64,000 nucleotides of DNA from Cellulomonas pakistanensis (GTDB lineage: Bacteria; Actinomycetota; Actinomycetes; Actinomycetales; Cellulomonadaceae): positions 53,232 through 117,231 of the forward strand of contig NZ_BONO01000012.1 in NCBI RefSeq assembly GCF_016862755.1, written 5' to 3'. The notes below the pieces were generated by a model. That model was not told the origin of the DNA. It made no database searches and saw nothing but the letters and a program-made list of their open reading frames with translations. Positions 52,510 through 60,849 of the stretch are shown in pieces. Each line of letters starts with the position of its first letter. The first letter of the stretch is position 1. Both the position numbers and the translations under genes were made by a program.

Positions 52510-52528
52510 GTCGTTCGCGGGGTCCCGC

Positions 52529-54217
52529 TCAGCCCGCGAGGTCCCGGCGCCGGCGCGGCAGCACCGCCGTGAACGTCGTCCCGGCGCCCTCGGTGCTGGT
52601 GACCTCCATCACGCCGCCGTGCGCGACCACGACGGACCGGGTGATCGCCAGGCCCAGCCCGACGCCGGGCACGGCGTTCCGGGTCGCGGTCGTGGTCCGG
52701 AAGAACCGGGTGAACAGCCGGTCGACCTCGTCGGCGGGGATGCCCGCCCCGGTGTCGGCGACGGCCAGCCGCACGTGGTCGACGGTCGCCGACACCCGCA
52801 CGGTGACGGTGCCGCCGGCGGGCGTGAACTTCACCGCGTTCGACAGCAGGTTGTCCCCGACCTGGGCCAGCCGGACGGCGTCGGCGCGCAGGACGACCGG
52901 CTCGTCCGGGACGTCCAGCACGAGCGCGACACCGGCCCGCTCCGCCGCCGGGCCCGCCGACTCCACCGCCGCCCGCGCGACCTCCGCCACGTCCACGTCG
53001 GCGAGCGCGAGCGGGAACCGGCCGGCGTCCACCCGCGCGGTGAACAGCAGGTCGTCGACCAGGCGGAGCAGCCGGCCCGCGTTCCGCTCGGCGACCTCCA
53101 CCGACCGCCGCTGGTCCGGGGTCAGCGGGTCGTCGCGGAGCAGGTCCAGGTGCCCGACGATCGCGCTGACCGGCGTGCGCAGCTCGTGCGAGATCATCCC
53201 CGTGAACTGGTCCTGCAGCCGCGCGGCCTCGTGCACGGCCGTGGCGTCCGTCGCGACGAACAGGTAGCCGATCGGCCGGCCCTCGCCGTCGAGCCGCGCG
53301 GTGGTCGACACCTGCACGGGCACCGGCGCGCCGTCCGCGCGCAGCCAGGTCCACTCGGACACCTCGGGCCGGCCGGGCGCGACGTCCGCGACCAGGGCCC
53401 CGAACGGCGTCGTCGTCCCCGCCTGCCGCCAGCGCTCCTGCAGCTCCGGGGCCGAGACCAGCGCGTCGGCCCGCAGCGACCCCTGCGCCTCGGCCGCGGT
53501 CCGGCCGAGCAGGCGCTCGGCCCCCGGGTTCCACACGTCGACCAGGCCGTCCGGGCCCGTGCCCACCACGGCCTGCTCGGTGACGGCGTCCAGCACGCTC
53601 CGGGTCAGCCGGTCGGCGTCCCGGAGCCGCGCGAGGTGCCGGCGCAGCCGCCGGGCGAGCTCGTTCACGGTCAGCGCCGCGAGCGCGTAGACCACCGGCG
53701 CGAACCCCGCCCGCCACCACGCCAGGTCGTCGGGGTGCCCGTCGAGGCCGGGCAGGGCGGGCAGCAGGAGCGCGACGCAGGACGCGCCCGCGGCGAGCGC
53801 GACCGACCACCGGCCCGGCTCCGCCGCGATCCAGATGACCGGCAGCACGAGCACCGCGCCGAACAGCGAGCCCGTGCCACCCGTCCCCGCCCGCAGCAGG
53901 CCGACCGCGAGCACCGAGAGCAGCGGCACGACGACGACCCAGCCGTCACCGGCGGCCCACGCGTCCGCGGCCCGGCGGGTGGCGGCCGGCGGGCGGGCGG
54001 CGGCGACCACCGCGAGCGCGGTCGCGGCCGCGAGGACGACGACGCCGGCGAGCACCGCGGCGGCGTCGGTCACCACCGCGCCGGGCGCCGCCGCCGCGAG
54101 CGCACCACCGAGCAGCACCGCCGCCAGGGTCGGGGCGTGCTTGAGCAGGACCGTGCGGTCGCGCCGGCCCGCGCGGGCCGCCGGCGCCCCGGCGGTGGGT
54201 GCGTCGGCCACGGTCAC
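52529..54217 (-). CDS. Membrane-bound PAS sensor histidine kinase
   Basis: A 562-residue kinase with an N-terminal block of about six short hydrophobic helices (residues 30-190, MASE-like), a PAS domain (about 205-325, DAVTEQAVVGTGPDGLVDVW), HisKA with phospho-acceptor His344 in GMISHELRTPVSAIVGHLDL, and HATPase_c (N-box DNLLSNAVKFTPAGG, ADTGAGIPADEV, GVGLGLAITRSVV, GAGTTF). GTG 54217 overlaps the stop of the REC-PIG-L gene (GTGA), so the two are one unit and presumably a cognate pair. The signal is unknown. Confidence 0.93.
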   Translation of the reverse strand: MTVADAPTAGAPAARAGRRDRTVLLKHAPTLAAVLLGGALAAAAPGAVVTDAAAVLAGVVVLAAATALAVVAAARPPAATRRAADAWAAGDGWVVVVPLLSVLAVGLLRAGTGGTGSLFGAVLVLPVIWIAAEPGRWSVALAAGASCVALLLPALPGLDGHPDDLAWWRAGFAPVVYALAALTVNELARRLRRHLARLRDADRLTRSVLDAVTEQAVVGTGPDGLVDVWNPGAERLLGRTAAEAQGSLRADALVSAPELQERWRQAGTTTPFGALVADVAPGRPEVSEWTWLRADGAPVPVQVSTTARLDGEGRPIGYLFVATDATAVHEAARLQDQFTGMISHELRTPVSAIVGHLDLLRDDPLTPDQRRSVEVAERNAGRLLRLVDDLLFTARVDAGRFPLALADVDVAEVARAAVESAGPAAERAGVALVLDVPDEPVVLRADAVRLAQVGDNLLSNAVKFTPAGGTVTVRVSATVDHVRLAVADTGAGIPADEVDRLFTRFFRTTTATRNAVPGVGLGLAITRSVVVAHGGVMEVTSTEGAGTTFTAVLPRRRRDLAG

Positions 54218-55257
54218 GCCGGGCCCGGGCCGGCCGCGGGCGTCGCCCGCGCTCCCCCGATGCCGCCGGTGTCCCGGACGATCTCCAGCGGCTCGACCGT
54301 GCGGCCGGTGCCGAACCGGGACCAGTACCGCGCCGTCGATCGCACGAAGTCCGGCTCCAGGTAGTCGCGGATGCCGGCCTGGGACGCGAAGCACGCGAGC
54401 ATCGCCAGCTTCGTGTCCAGGTGCCCGTCGATGGTGACGAACCGGTTCGGCCGGTAGTCGACGGTCGCCGACGGGCTCTGGAAGCACGCCACCGTGCCGA
54501 TCCCGCGGGTGGCGACCATCGTCGCGTCGTGCACCGCGCGGTGGTCCTGGTGCCGGTCGTTCGCGCTGTGGGTGTAGACGACCGTCGGACGGACCTCGGT
54601 GACCACGCGCTCGACGATCTCGAGCGTCGGGCCCGCGACCGGGATCTGCGTGTCCGGCTGGTCCTCGAGGACCAGCCGCGCGCCGATCAGCCCCGCGGCC
54701 GCCAGCGACTCCCCCTCCCGGTCGCCGGCGTCCCCGCCGCGCGCCCCCCGGGACAGCGTGAGGATCACGACCTGGTCGCCGGCCGCCCGGTGCGCCGCGA
54801 GGATCCCGCCCGCGCCGATCTCGACGTCGTCGGGGTGCGCGCCCACCGCGAGCACCACCGGCCGCGCGGCGACGGCCGCACGGCGGCGCTCGCCGAGCCG
54901 GCGCACCACGTCGACCAGCTGGCCCCCGGCGACGGGCTTGGTGAGGAACTCGTCGGCACGCTGCCGCAGCGCGCCGACCGCGTACTCGACCGACACGTGC
55001 GCGGTCATCACGACGACGCCGACCTCCGGGGCCTGCTCCCTCAGCACGCCGGCGAGCTCCAGCCCGGACATGCCGGGCATCTCGATGTCCGTGACGACGA
55101 CGTCCGGGTCGAACCGCGCGAGCGTGGCGGCGATGTCCGAGGCGTCGTGCAGCACGACGACCTCGCAGCCCGCCCGCCGCTCCAGCACGGTCCCGGTGTA
55201 CGCGGCGACGTCGGGGTCGTCGTCCAGCACGACGACGCGCAGGGCAGGGCTGGTCAA
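54214..55257 (-). CDS. Response regulator receiver fused to PIG-L (LmbE) deacetylase
   Basis: A 347-residue two-domain protein. Residues 1-120 form a receiver: acidic LDDDPDV, phospho-Asp57 in VVVTDIEMPGMSG, Thr85 in VVMTAHVS and Lys107 in FLTKPVAGG. Residues about 130-320 form a zinc-dependent PIG-L/LmbE N-deacetylase: AVGAHPDDVEIGAGGIL (His141, Asp143, Asp144) and NDRHQDHRAVHDAT (His239 as third ligand). TTG 55257 is chosen for the GGGGGA box six bases upstream; ATG 55320 or GTG 55368 would add a low-complexity lead. The enzyme domain replaces a DNA-binding output, so phosphorylation probably switches a deacetylase acting on an N-acetylglucosaminyl or related compound. Confidence 0.88.
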   Translation of the reverse strand: MTSPALRVVVLDDDPDVAAYTGTVLERRAGCEVVVLHDASDIAATLARFDPDVVVTDIEMPGMSGLELAGVLREQAPEVGVVVMTAHVSVEYAVGALRQRADEFLTKPVAGGQLVDVVRRLGERRRAAVAARPVVLAVGAHPDDVEIGAGGILAAHRAAGDQVVILTLSRGARGGDAGDREGESLAAAGLIGARLVLEDQPDTQIPVAGPTLEIVERVVTEVRPTVVYTHSANDRHQDHRAVHDATMVATRGIGTVACFQSPSATVDYRPNRFVTIDGHLDTKLAMLACFASQAGIRDYLEPDFVRSTARYWSRFGTGRTVEPLEIVRDTGGIGGARATPAAGPGPA

Positions 55258-55397
55258 GCGGTTCCCCCAGGGTGGCTCCGGTGCGGGGCGGGCGACGCGT
55301 GCCCCGCCCGCCGCCGCCATGCTCGCAGATCGGCCCGCGTCTGGCGGATCCGCGAGGACCGCGCGCATGATGCCGTCATCGGTCAGGGGAGGCGACG

Positions 55398-55712
55398 GTG
55401 CCGCACCACGAGGACCCGCCGCGGCTCGCGGCGCTCGACGACGCGACCCTGGCGCGCGCCCGGACCGTGGCCGTGCACTCCCCCGACCCGTCCGGCGACG
55501 GCGACCTCGTGTGGACCCTCACGCTGGCCGACGCGGACGGGGTCCCGCTGGGCCGCGAGCGGCTCTGCGCGCCGGACTGGCCCACGCCGCTCGCCCAGGT
55601 CGTCGCGCCGCACCTCGACGTCGCCGGACTCCGGGTGGTGGGGGCGTGGCGCACGGACCTCGGCGAGGACGACCTGCCGCGGCACGCGGCGCACGTGCTG
55701 CCGGAGGGCTGA
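55398..55712 (+). CDS. Conserved hypothetical small protein
   Basis: A 104-residue acidic protein from GTG 55398, preceded by GGGGAGG at seven bases. It has a regular beta-like pattern (TVAVHSPDPSGDGDLVWTLT, ADADGVPLGRERLC) and ends in AAHVLPEG. No membrane segment, metal motif or HTH. Divergent from the REC-PIG-L gene with 140 bases between the starts. I do not recognise the family. Confidence 0.6.
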   Translation: MPHHEDPPRLAALDDATLARARTVAVHSPDPSGDGDLVWTLTLADADGVPLGRERLCAPDWPTPLAQVVAPHLDVAGLRVVGAWRTDLGEDDLPRHAAHVLPEG

Positions 55713-55848
55713 GCCGACCGGCGCGGGGCACCCGCGGCGCCGCACGGGTCCCGGCGCCGTGGACGCGCGGGGCGGGCGGGCCCACGGGTGCCTAGGCTGG
55801 GCACCGGGCCGGCGGACGCCGGCCGCACGCGGCAGGAGGGCGGCGGAC

Positions 55849-56187
55849 GTGGAGATCGCGGTGCAGCGGATCGGCGGGCCGGTGGTGGTCCTGCGACCCC
55901 GGGGACGCCTGACGTCGGGCGACGCCCCGGAGCTGCGCGCCGTGGTGGCCGACCTCGTCGAGCAGGGGCGCACCAAGGTGGTCGTCGACCTCGAGGAGAC
56001 GACGTTCCTCGACTCGTCGGGGCTCGGCGCCCTCATCGCCGGCCTGCGCGCGACGCGCACCGCCGGCGGCGACCTCACGATCGCCCGGCCGACCGGCCAG
56101 GTGCTCGACGTGCTGACGCTGACGACGATGATCCGGGTGCTGCCGCCGCACGAGACCGTCGCGGACGCGTTCGCCGCGCTGAGCTGA
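55849..56187 (+). CDS. STAS-domain anti-sigma factor antagonist
   Basis: A 112-residue STAS protein of the SpoIIAA/RsbV type. VVVLRPRGRLTSGDAPELRA is the first strand-helix, and TFLDSSGLGALIAGLRATR carries the phosphorylatable Ser in D-S-S-G, the site used by anti-sigma kinases. The C-terminal strand is LTIARPTGQVLDVLTLT. GTG 55849 has AGGAGGG eight bases upstream. No kinase or sigma gene lies beside it, so the partner is elsewhere. Confidence 0.9.
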   Translation: MEIAVQRIGGPVVVLRPRGRLTSGDAPELRAVVADLVEQGRTKVVVDLEETTFLDSSGLGALIAGLRATRTAGGDLTIARPTGQVLDVLTLTTMIRVLPPHETVADAFAALS

Positions 56188-56209
56188 CCGGCGGGGCCGG
56201 GGGGGCCGG

Positions 56210-56515
56210 TCAGAGCGGGTCGAACTCCGTGACCCGGGTGCGCCAGTACTCCGCGCCGTCCCGGGTGCGGGTCACCAGCCCCGCGTCGACCAGCTCGCGG
56301 CGCAGGCCGACCGGGTCCCGGGCCAGCTCCCCGAGCCGCTCCGTCAGGTCCCGCTCGGGCACCGGCTCCTCGAGCGGCAGCGTGCCCTGCGCGACCCAGC
56401 GCAGCACGAGGTCGCGGTCCGCACGCCGCCGGGGCAGGTTCTCCAGCCGCCCGCGCACCAGGAACCGCTCGGGCCCCCCGGGCCGGGCGCCGGTGCGGGC
56501 GTCGTCGTCAGCCAC
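56210..56515 (-). CDS. DUF2087 domain protein
   Basis: A 101-residue protein matching DUF2087 throughout: FLVRGRLENLPRRRADRDLV, LRWVAQGTLPLEEPVPERDL, RDPVGLRRELVDAGLVTRT and YWR near the end. The family usually occurs as the C-terminal part of transcription-factor-like proteins; here it is alone. GTG 56515 start. It converges on the STAS gene with 22 bases between stops and is divergent from the 56749 gene. Confidence 0.85.
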   Translation of the reverse strand: MADDDARTGARPGGPERFLVRGRLENLPRRRADRDLVLRWVAQGTLPLEEPVPERDLTERLGELARDPVGLRRELVDAGLVTRTRDGAEYWRTRVTEFDPL

Positions 56516-56578
56516 GCGTGCAGCGTAGGCGGGGCGCGGCGGGACGCGCTCGCCGATATGCCGCGCCGAGCGGACACC

Positions 56579-56623
56579 CGACACGTCGGGAGAGGATCCG
56601 CCGCACCCTCGCCCGACGTGTCG
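56579..56623. repeat. Imperfect copy of the 3631-type hairpin
   Basis: CGACACGTCGGG (56579-56590) pairs with CCCGACGTGTCG (56612-56623). The segment 56603-56630 (gcaccctcg, then gacgtgtcgcgtgcac) matches 3663-3686 closely. It sits in the divergent promoter space between the DUF2087 gene and the 56749 gene, so here it is not a simple terminator. Confidence 0.7.
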
Positions 56624-56748
56624 CGTGCACACTCGCCGCGCCGGTGGCGGGGCCGGCGGGGCGCGGCGATGCTGGCGGCACGGGCCGAGGGAACCGGAGT
56701 CCGCGCCGGACCGTTCCACCCGGGTACCGACGACGAGAGGTGACGACC

Positions 56749-57387
56749 ATGGGCTTCCTGGACCGCTTGCTGGGGCGCGAGACCCGGCCGCAGCGCTACC
56801 AGCAGCCGTACGGCGGCCGGCCCCGGGCCGCGCAGCCGCCGGCCGACCCGGACCAGGCCGCGATCGAGCGGTACCGCTACCTGCTCCGCACCGCGCCTCC
56901 GGAGGCCCTCGAGCAGGCGCACGCCGAGGCGTTCGCCCAGCTGACGCCCGAGCAGCGCCGGCAGGTCCTCGAGGGGCTGTCCGCGGAGGTGCCGCCGGCC
57001 GAGCGCGCCGCGGACGACGACCCGCGCTCGCTCGCGCGGATGGCCACCCGCGCCGAGCTCCGGCAGCCGGGCACCCTGGAGCGGTCGTTCGGCCGCGGCG
57101 GCGCGGGCGGCGGCCCGGGGATGGGGATGGGGATGGGCGGCATGATCGCCGGCTCGCTGCTCGCCAGCGTGGCCGGCGCGTTCGTCGGCACGGCGATCGC
57201 CGACAGCCTGTTCGACCTCGGCGACTCCGGGGACGCGGGCTCCGACGCGGCGGCCGACGGCGGCGACGCGGGCGCGGACGCCGGCGGCGACTACGGCGGC
57301 GGCGACGTGTCCGCCGACGGCGGCGGCTGGGGCGACTTCGGCGGCGGGGACTTCGGCGGCGGCGACTTCGGCGGCGGCGACTTCTGA
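56749..57387 (+). CDS. Conserved actinobacterial protein with Gly-Asp-Phe repeat tail
   Basis: A 212-residue protein. The N terminus MGFLDRLLGRETRPQRYQQP and the helix PDQAAIERYRYLLRTAPPEA / LTPEQRRQVLEGLSAEVPPA are conserved among actinobacterial homologues often mislabelled as cation-transporting ATPase. A Met/Gly-rich hydrophobic stretch (MIAGSLLASVAGAFVGTAIA) follows, then an Asp/Gly-rich tail ending in four tandem GGGDF-like units. ATG 56749 has a GAGAGG box. No catalytic motif is seen. Function unknown. Confidence 0.8.
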   Translation: MGFLDRLLGRETRPQRYQQPYGGRPRAAQPPADPDQAAIERYRYLLRTAPPEALEQAHAEAFAQLTPEQRRQVLEGLSAEVPPAERAADDDPRSLARMATRAELRQPGTLERSFGRGGAGGGPGMGMGMGGMIAGSLLASVAGAFVGTAIADSLFDLGDSGDAGSDAAADGGDAGADAGGDYGGGDVSADGGGWGDFGGGDFGGGDFGGGDF

Positions 57388-57413
57388 CCCTCATCCCCCG
57401 CGGGTGACCTCAC

Positions 57414-57446
57414 GGGCGTCCGGGCGCCACCTGCGCCCGGACGCCC
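57414..57446 (+). terminator. Terminator hairpin (14-bp perfect arms)
   Basis: Arms 57414-57427 and 57433-57446 are perfectly complementary with loop cacct, 27 bases after the preceding stop. The following TACCGT is also the -10-like box of the next gene. Confidence 0.8.
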
Positions 57447-57458
57447 TACCGTGTCGCC

Positions 57459-59852
57459 ATGGCACCCGGCGCGGGACGCACCGCCCGGCGCATGACCGTC
57501 ACGCGGGCGGTCGCGCTGGTGCTGGCGTTCGTGCTCACGGCGGTGCTCGGCGGGGTGCTCACGGCGGGCCTCGTCCTGCCGACCGTCGCCGTGGCCGACG
57601 GCACCACGGACTTCGCCGTCGAGGCGTTCGAGGACCTGCCGACCGAGCTCGAGCGGCAGCCGCTGTCCGAGCGGTCGACGATCCTCGCGGCGGACGGCAC
57701 GGTCCTCGCGACGTTCTGGGCGGAGAACCGCGTCGTCGTGCCGCTGACCGCGGTCGCCGAGCCGCTCCAGCAGGCGGTCATCGCCATCGAGGACAAGCGG
57801 TTCTACCAGCACGGCGGCATCGACCCCGAGGGCATGGTGCGCGCCCTGGTCCGCAACCTGCAGGCCTCGGACCGCACCGAGGGCGCGTCGACGCTGACGC
57901 AGCAGTACATCAAGAACGTCCTGATCGAGCAGGCGGTCCGCGCCGGCGACCGGGCGGCGGCGGAGGCGGCCCGCGAGGCGGACGGCGCCGAGGGGTACGC
58001 CCGGAAGCTGCGCGAGGCGAAGCTCGCGATCGCGCTCGAGAAGGAGCTGACCAAGGACCAGATCCTCGAGGCCTACCTCAACATCGCGCAGTTCGGGGTC
58101 AACACCTACGGCGTCGAGGCCGCGGCGCAGCGGCTGTTCGGCAAGCCCGCCTCCGACGTCGACCCCGTGGAGGCCGCGACGATCGCGGGCATCACGCAGA
58201 GCCCGACGGCCTTCGACCCCGTGCGGAACCCCGAGACGGCGCAGCAGCGCCGCGACCTCGTGCTGCGGCTCATGCACGAGCAGGGGCACCTGACCGCCGA
58301 GGAGCTGGCGGCGGGCGTGACGCGGCCGCTGGCGGAGACCCTGCGCGTCGACACCCGGCCGGTCGGCTGCATGGCGGCGGAGACGGCGGTGCGGGGGTCC
58401 GGGTACTTCTGCGACTACGTGACGAAGGTGATCCGGAACGACCCGGCGTTCGGCGCGACCGAGACCGAGCGGATCGACCGGCTGTACCGGGGCGGCCTGA
58501 CGATCACGACGACCCTCGACCCGCGGGAGCAGACGATCGCGGACGAGTCCGTGCACGGCGAGGTGCCCGCCGCGGACCCGTCCGGCGTGGCGACGTCGCT
58601 GGTGACCGTCGAGCCCGGCACCGGCAGGATCACCTCGATGGCGCAGAACCGGCGCTACAACAACACCCAGGACCACGGCGACCGCGAGACGGCGGTCAAC
58701 TACGGCACCGACTTCGCGTACGGCGGCGGCAGCGGCTTCCCGCCCGGGTCGACCTTCAAGCCGTTCACGCTCGCCCAGTGGCTCAAGGAGGGGCACAGCC
58801 TGTCGGAGCGGGTGAACGGAACCCGGTTCTCGTACCGGTTCAGCGAGTTCACCGCCTCCTGCACCGAGCTGGACGGCCGCACGGAGTACCGGTTCGCCAA
58901 CGCCGAGGGCCCGCGGTCCGGCGGCGTGATGTCCGTGCTGGACGCGACCCGGGGCTCCGTGAACTCCGGGTACATGGCGATGGCCTCGCAGATCGACATC
59001 TGCGGCGTGTTCGACACCGCCGGCGCCCTCGGCATCCACAAGCCGGGCGGGTCGTCCGGCGAGGGCCCGTTCGACCCGCTCCCGGCGAACGTGCTCGGGT
59101 CCAACTCGGTGTCCCCCCTCGCGATGGCGGCCGCGTTCGCCGCGTTCGCGAACGGCGGCACCTACTGCACCCCCGTGGCGATCACCTCGGTCACGGACAC
59201 CGACGGCGCGCCGCTGCCGGTCCCGCCGACGGCGTGCACCCCGGGCGCGCTGGAGCCGCGCGTGGCCAACGCGGTGACGTTCGCGCTTCAGAACGTGTGG
59301 AGCGGCACCGCGGCGACCGACCCGCCGCCGTTCCCCTCGGCCGGCAAGACCGGGACGACGTCGCACAACGAGCACACCTGGTTCGTCGGGTACACGCCGC
59401 TGCGGGCCACCGCGGTGTGGGTGGGGTTCGCGGAGCGGATGCTGCCGATGCAGCGGATCGTGATCAACGGCCGGTACATCCGCAACGTGTTCGGGTCGTC
59501 GGTCGCGGTGCCGATCTGGCGGTCGTTCATGATCCGGACGCTCGAGGGGCAGGCGGTGCCCGGGTTCGCGGCGCCGGGGCCCGACGAGGTGATCGGGAAG
59601 CAGGTCGGCGTGCCCTGGGTCGTCGGCCGCGAGGTGGGCGCGGCGCAGTCCGCGCTGCAGCGCGCCGGGTTCCGGGTGTCGGTCGCGCCCGCCGAGCCGG
59701 ACCCCGCCGCGCCGGGGACGGTGCTGCGGCAGAGCCCGTCCGGGACGGCCGCCGCCGGGTCGACCGTGACCGTGGTGCCCTCGGCCGGACCCGCGCCGGC
59801 CGCTCCCCCGGCGGCGCCACCGCCCGCGCCACCGCCCGCGCCGCCGCCCTGA
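57459..59852 (+). CDS. Bifunctional penicillin-binding protein 1 with PASTA domain
   Basis: A 797-residue class A PBP. One N-terminal membrane helix (about 16-42); GT51 transglycosylase with the catalytic Glu in IAIEDKRFYQHGGIDPEGMV and GASTLTQQYIKNVL; transpeptidase with SxxK in PPGSTFKPFTLAQ, SxN in RGSVNSGY and KTG in AGKTGTTSHNEHTWF. Near residues 705-775 there is one PASTA domain (VPWVVGREVGAAQSALQRAG), then a Pro/Ala tail. TACCGT six bases before ATG 57459 suggests a leaderless transcript. It polymerises and cross-links peptidoglycan. Confidence 0.95.
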   Translation: MAPGAGRTARRMTVTRAVALVLAFVLTAVLGGVLTAGLVLPTVAVADGTTDFAVEAFEDLPTELERQPLSERSTILAADGTVLATFWAENRVVVPLTAVAEPLQQAVIAIEDKRFYQHGGIDPEGMVRALVRNLQASDRTEGASTLTQQYIKNVLIEQAVRAGDRAAAEAAREADGAEGYARKLREAKLAIALEKELTKDQILEAYLNIAQFGVNTYGVEAAAQRLFGKPASDVDPVEAATIAGITQSPTAFDPVRNPETAQQRRDLVLRLMHEQGHLTAEELAAGVTRPLAETLRVDTRPVGCMAAETAVRGSGYFCDYVTKVIRNDPAFGATETERIDRLYRGGLTITTTLDPREQTIADESVHGEVPAADPSGVATSLVTVEPGTGRITSMAQNRRYNNTQDHGDRETAVNYGTDFAYGGGSGFPPGSTFKPFTLAQWLKEGHSLSERVNGTRFSYRFSEFTASCTELDGRTEYRFANAEGPRSGGVMSVLDATRGSVNSGYMAMASQIDICGVFDTAGALGIHKPGGSSGEGPFDPLPANVLGSNSVSPLAMAAAFAAFANGGTYCTPVAITSVTDTDGAPLPVPPTACTPGALEPRVANAVTFALQNVWSGTAATDPPPFPSAGKTGTTSHNEHTWFVGYTPLRATAVWVGFAERMLPMQRIVINGRYIRNVFGSSVAVPIWRSFMIRTLEGQAVPGFAAPGPDEVIGKQVGVPWVVGREVGAAQSALQRAGFRVSVAPAEPDPAAPGTVLRQSPSGTAAAGSTVTVVPSAGPAPAAPPAAPPPAPPPAPPP

Positions 59853-59993
59853 CACCGGACCCGCGCGCCGGCCGGCGCCCCGGCCCCCGACCCCGGGACG
59901 ACACCCCGTCCGTCCGCGGGATGACCCCGGGGCGCCGAGGACCGGCCCGGGAGCCGACGCGGCCGCCGGGCGCCGGCTCCTAGCGTCGAGGGC

Positions 59994-60512
59994 ATGGACG
60001 CGACCCCGCTCACCAGCACCCCCGCCAGGACCCCGGAGCGCCGCGTGCTCGGCGCCCTGACGATCGCCGCGGCCGCGGTGCTGGCGCTGAGCGCGTGCGG
60101 CGGCGCGGTCTCCGAGGCGCTCGGCCGCGGCCCGGAGCCGCGCGCCTCGGCCTACCCCTCGGGCGCGGACGCGAAGTCGGCGCAGGCCCTGCCCGCGTGG
60201 GCGCCGGACGCCGCGACCGACGTGCGGGTCAAGCAGCGCCCCGGCGGCGCGGAGCGGATCGTGACGATGCGCGCGGGGCTCGCGGACCTGCCGGACGACT
60301 GCGTGCCGGTGTCCGCGGACCGGCCGCTGGCCCCCGCGCCGGCGGAGGGCGACCCGACGGACTTCCGCACCGTCTCGACGCTCGCGGCCGACTGGTGGCC
60401 GGCGGAGGCGGAGCAGGACGCCACCGTCATGTGCGGGGCGTGGTGGGTCGGCGAGCGCGACGGCGTGCTCTACGCCTTCACGCCCGAGCGCCGCACCGTG
60501 GCCGTCGGCTGA
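59994..60512 (+). CDS. Putative lipoprotein, unknown function
   Basis: A 172-residue protein with an N-terminal signal segment (RRVLGALTIAAAAVLALSAC) whose Ser-Ala-Cys end at residue 35 is a lipobox. The mature part is acidic, with two Cys (DDCVPVS and VMCGAWWVGERDG) that could form a disulphide, and Trp-rich DWWPAEAEQ. TAGCGT at 59981-59986 lies seven bases before ATG 59994, so it is probably leaderless. No family recognised. Confidence 0.75.
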   Translation: MDATPLTSTPARTPERRVLGALTIAAAAVLALSACGGAVSEALGRGPEPRASAYPSGADAKSAQALPAWAPDAATDVRVKQRPGGAERIVTMRAGLADLPDDCVPVSADRPLAPAPAEGDPTDFRTVSTLAADWWPAEAEQDATVMCGAWWVGERDGVLYAFTPERRTVAVG

Positions 60513-60534
60513 CCCGCCCGGCGCGGCGCGGGTC

Positions 60535-60699
60535 TCAGGCGGAGACCGCCAGGGGGGCCGGCTCCTCGGCCAGCGCGACCACGACGAGCTCGCCGGTCTC
60601 GTCGTCCAGGACGGCGACCGCGCAAGCGCCGCAGGCGCACAGGACCTCGACGCCGTCGCCGTCGTCGAACCAGATGCACACGTGCCGCTGACTGCTCAT
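60535..60699 (-). CDS. Small cysteine-containing acidic protein
   Basis: Fifty-four residues from ATG 60699 (MSSQRHVCIWFDDGDGVEVL). It contains four Cys, three of them in CACGAC at residues 21-26, with an additional Cys8, suggesting a metal or disulphide centre, then a beta-like DDETGELVVVALAEEPAP. It converges on the lipoprotein gene (22-base gap). Third-position GC is high, supporting translation. I do not recognise the family. Confidence 0.6.
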   Translation of the reverse strand: MSSQRHVCIWFDDGDGVEVLCACGACAVAVLDDETGELVVVALAEEPAPLAVSA

Positions 60700-60849
60700 G
60701 GCCACGACGGTACGCACGACCACCGACACGCCCGCGCTCCGGTGCCCGCGTGTCGCGAACTCCCGCGGGATCACGCGGCGCGGCCCCTCAGGACCCGGGC
60801 CCGGTGGCCGATGGGGGACGGTGCACCCCCGGGGGAGGAACCGCACCGC

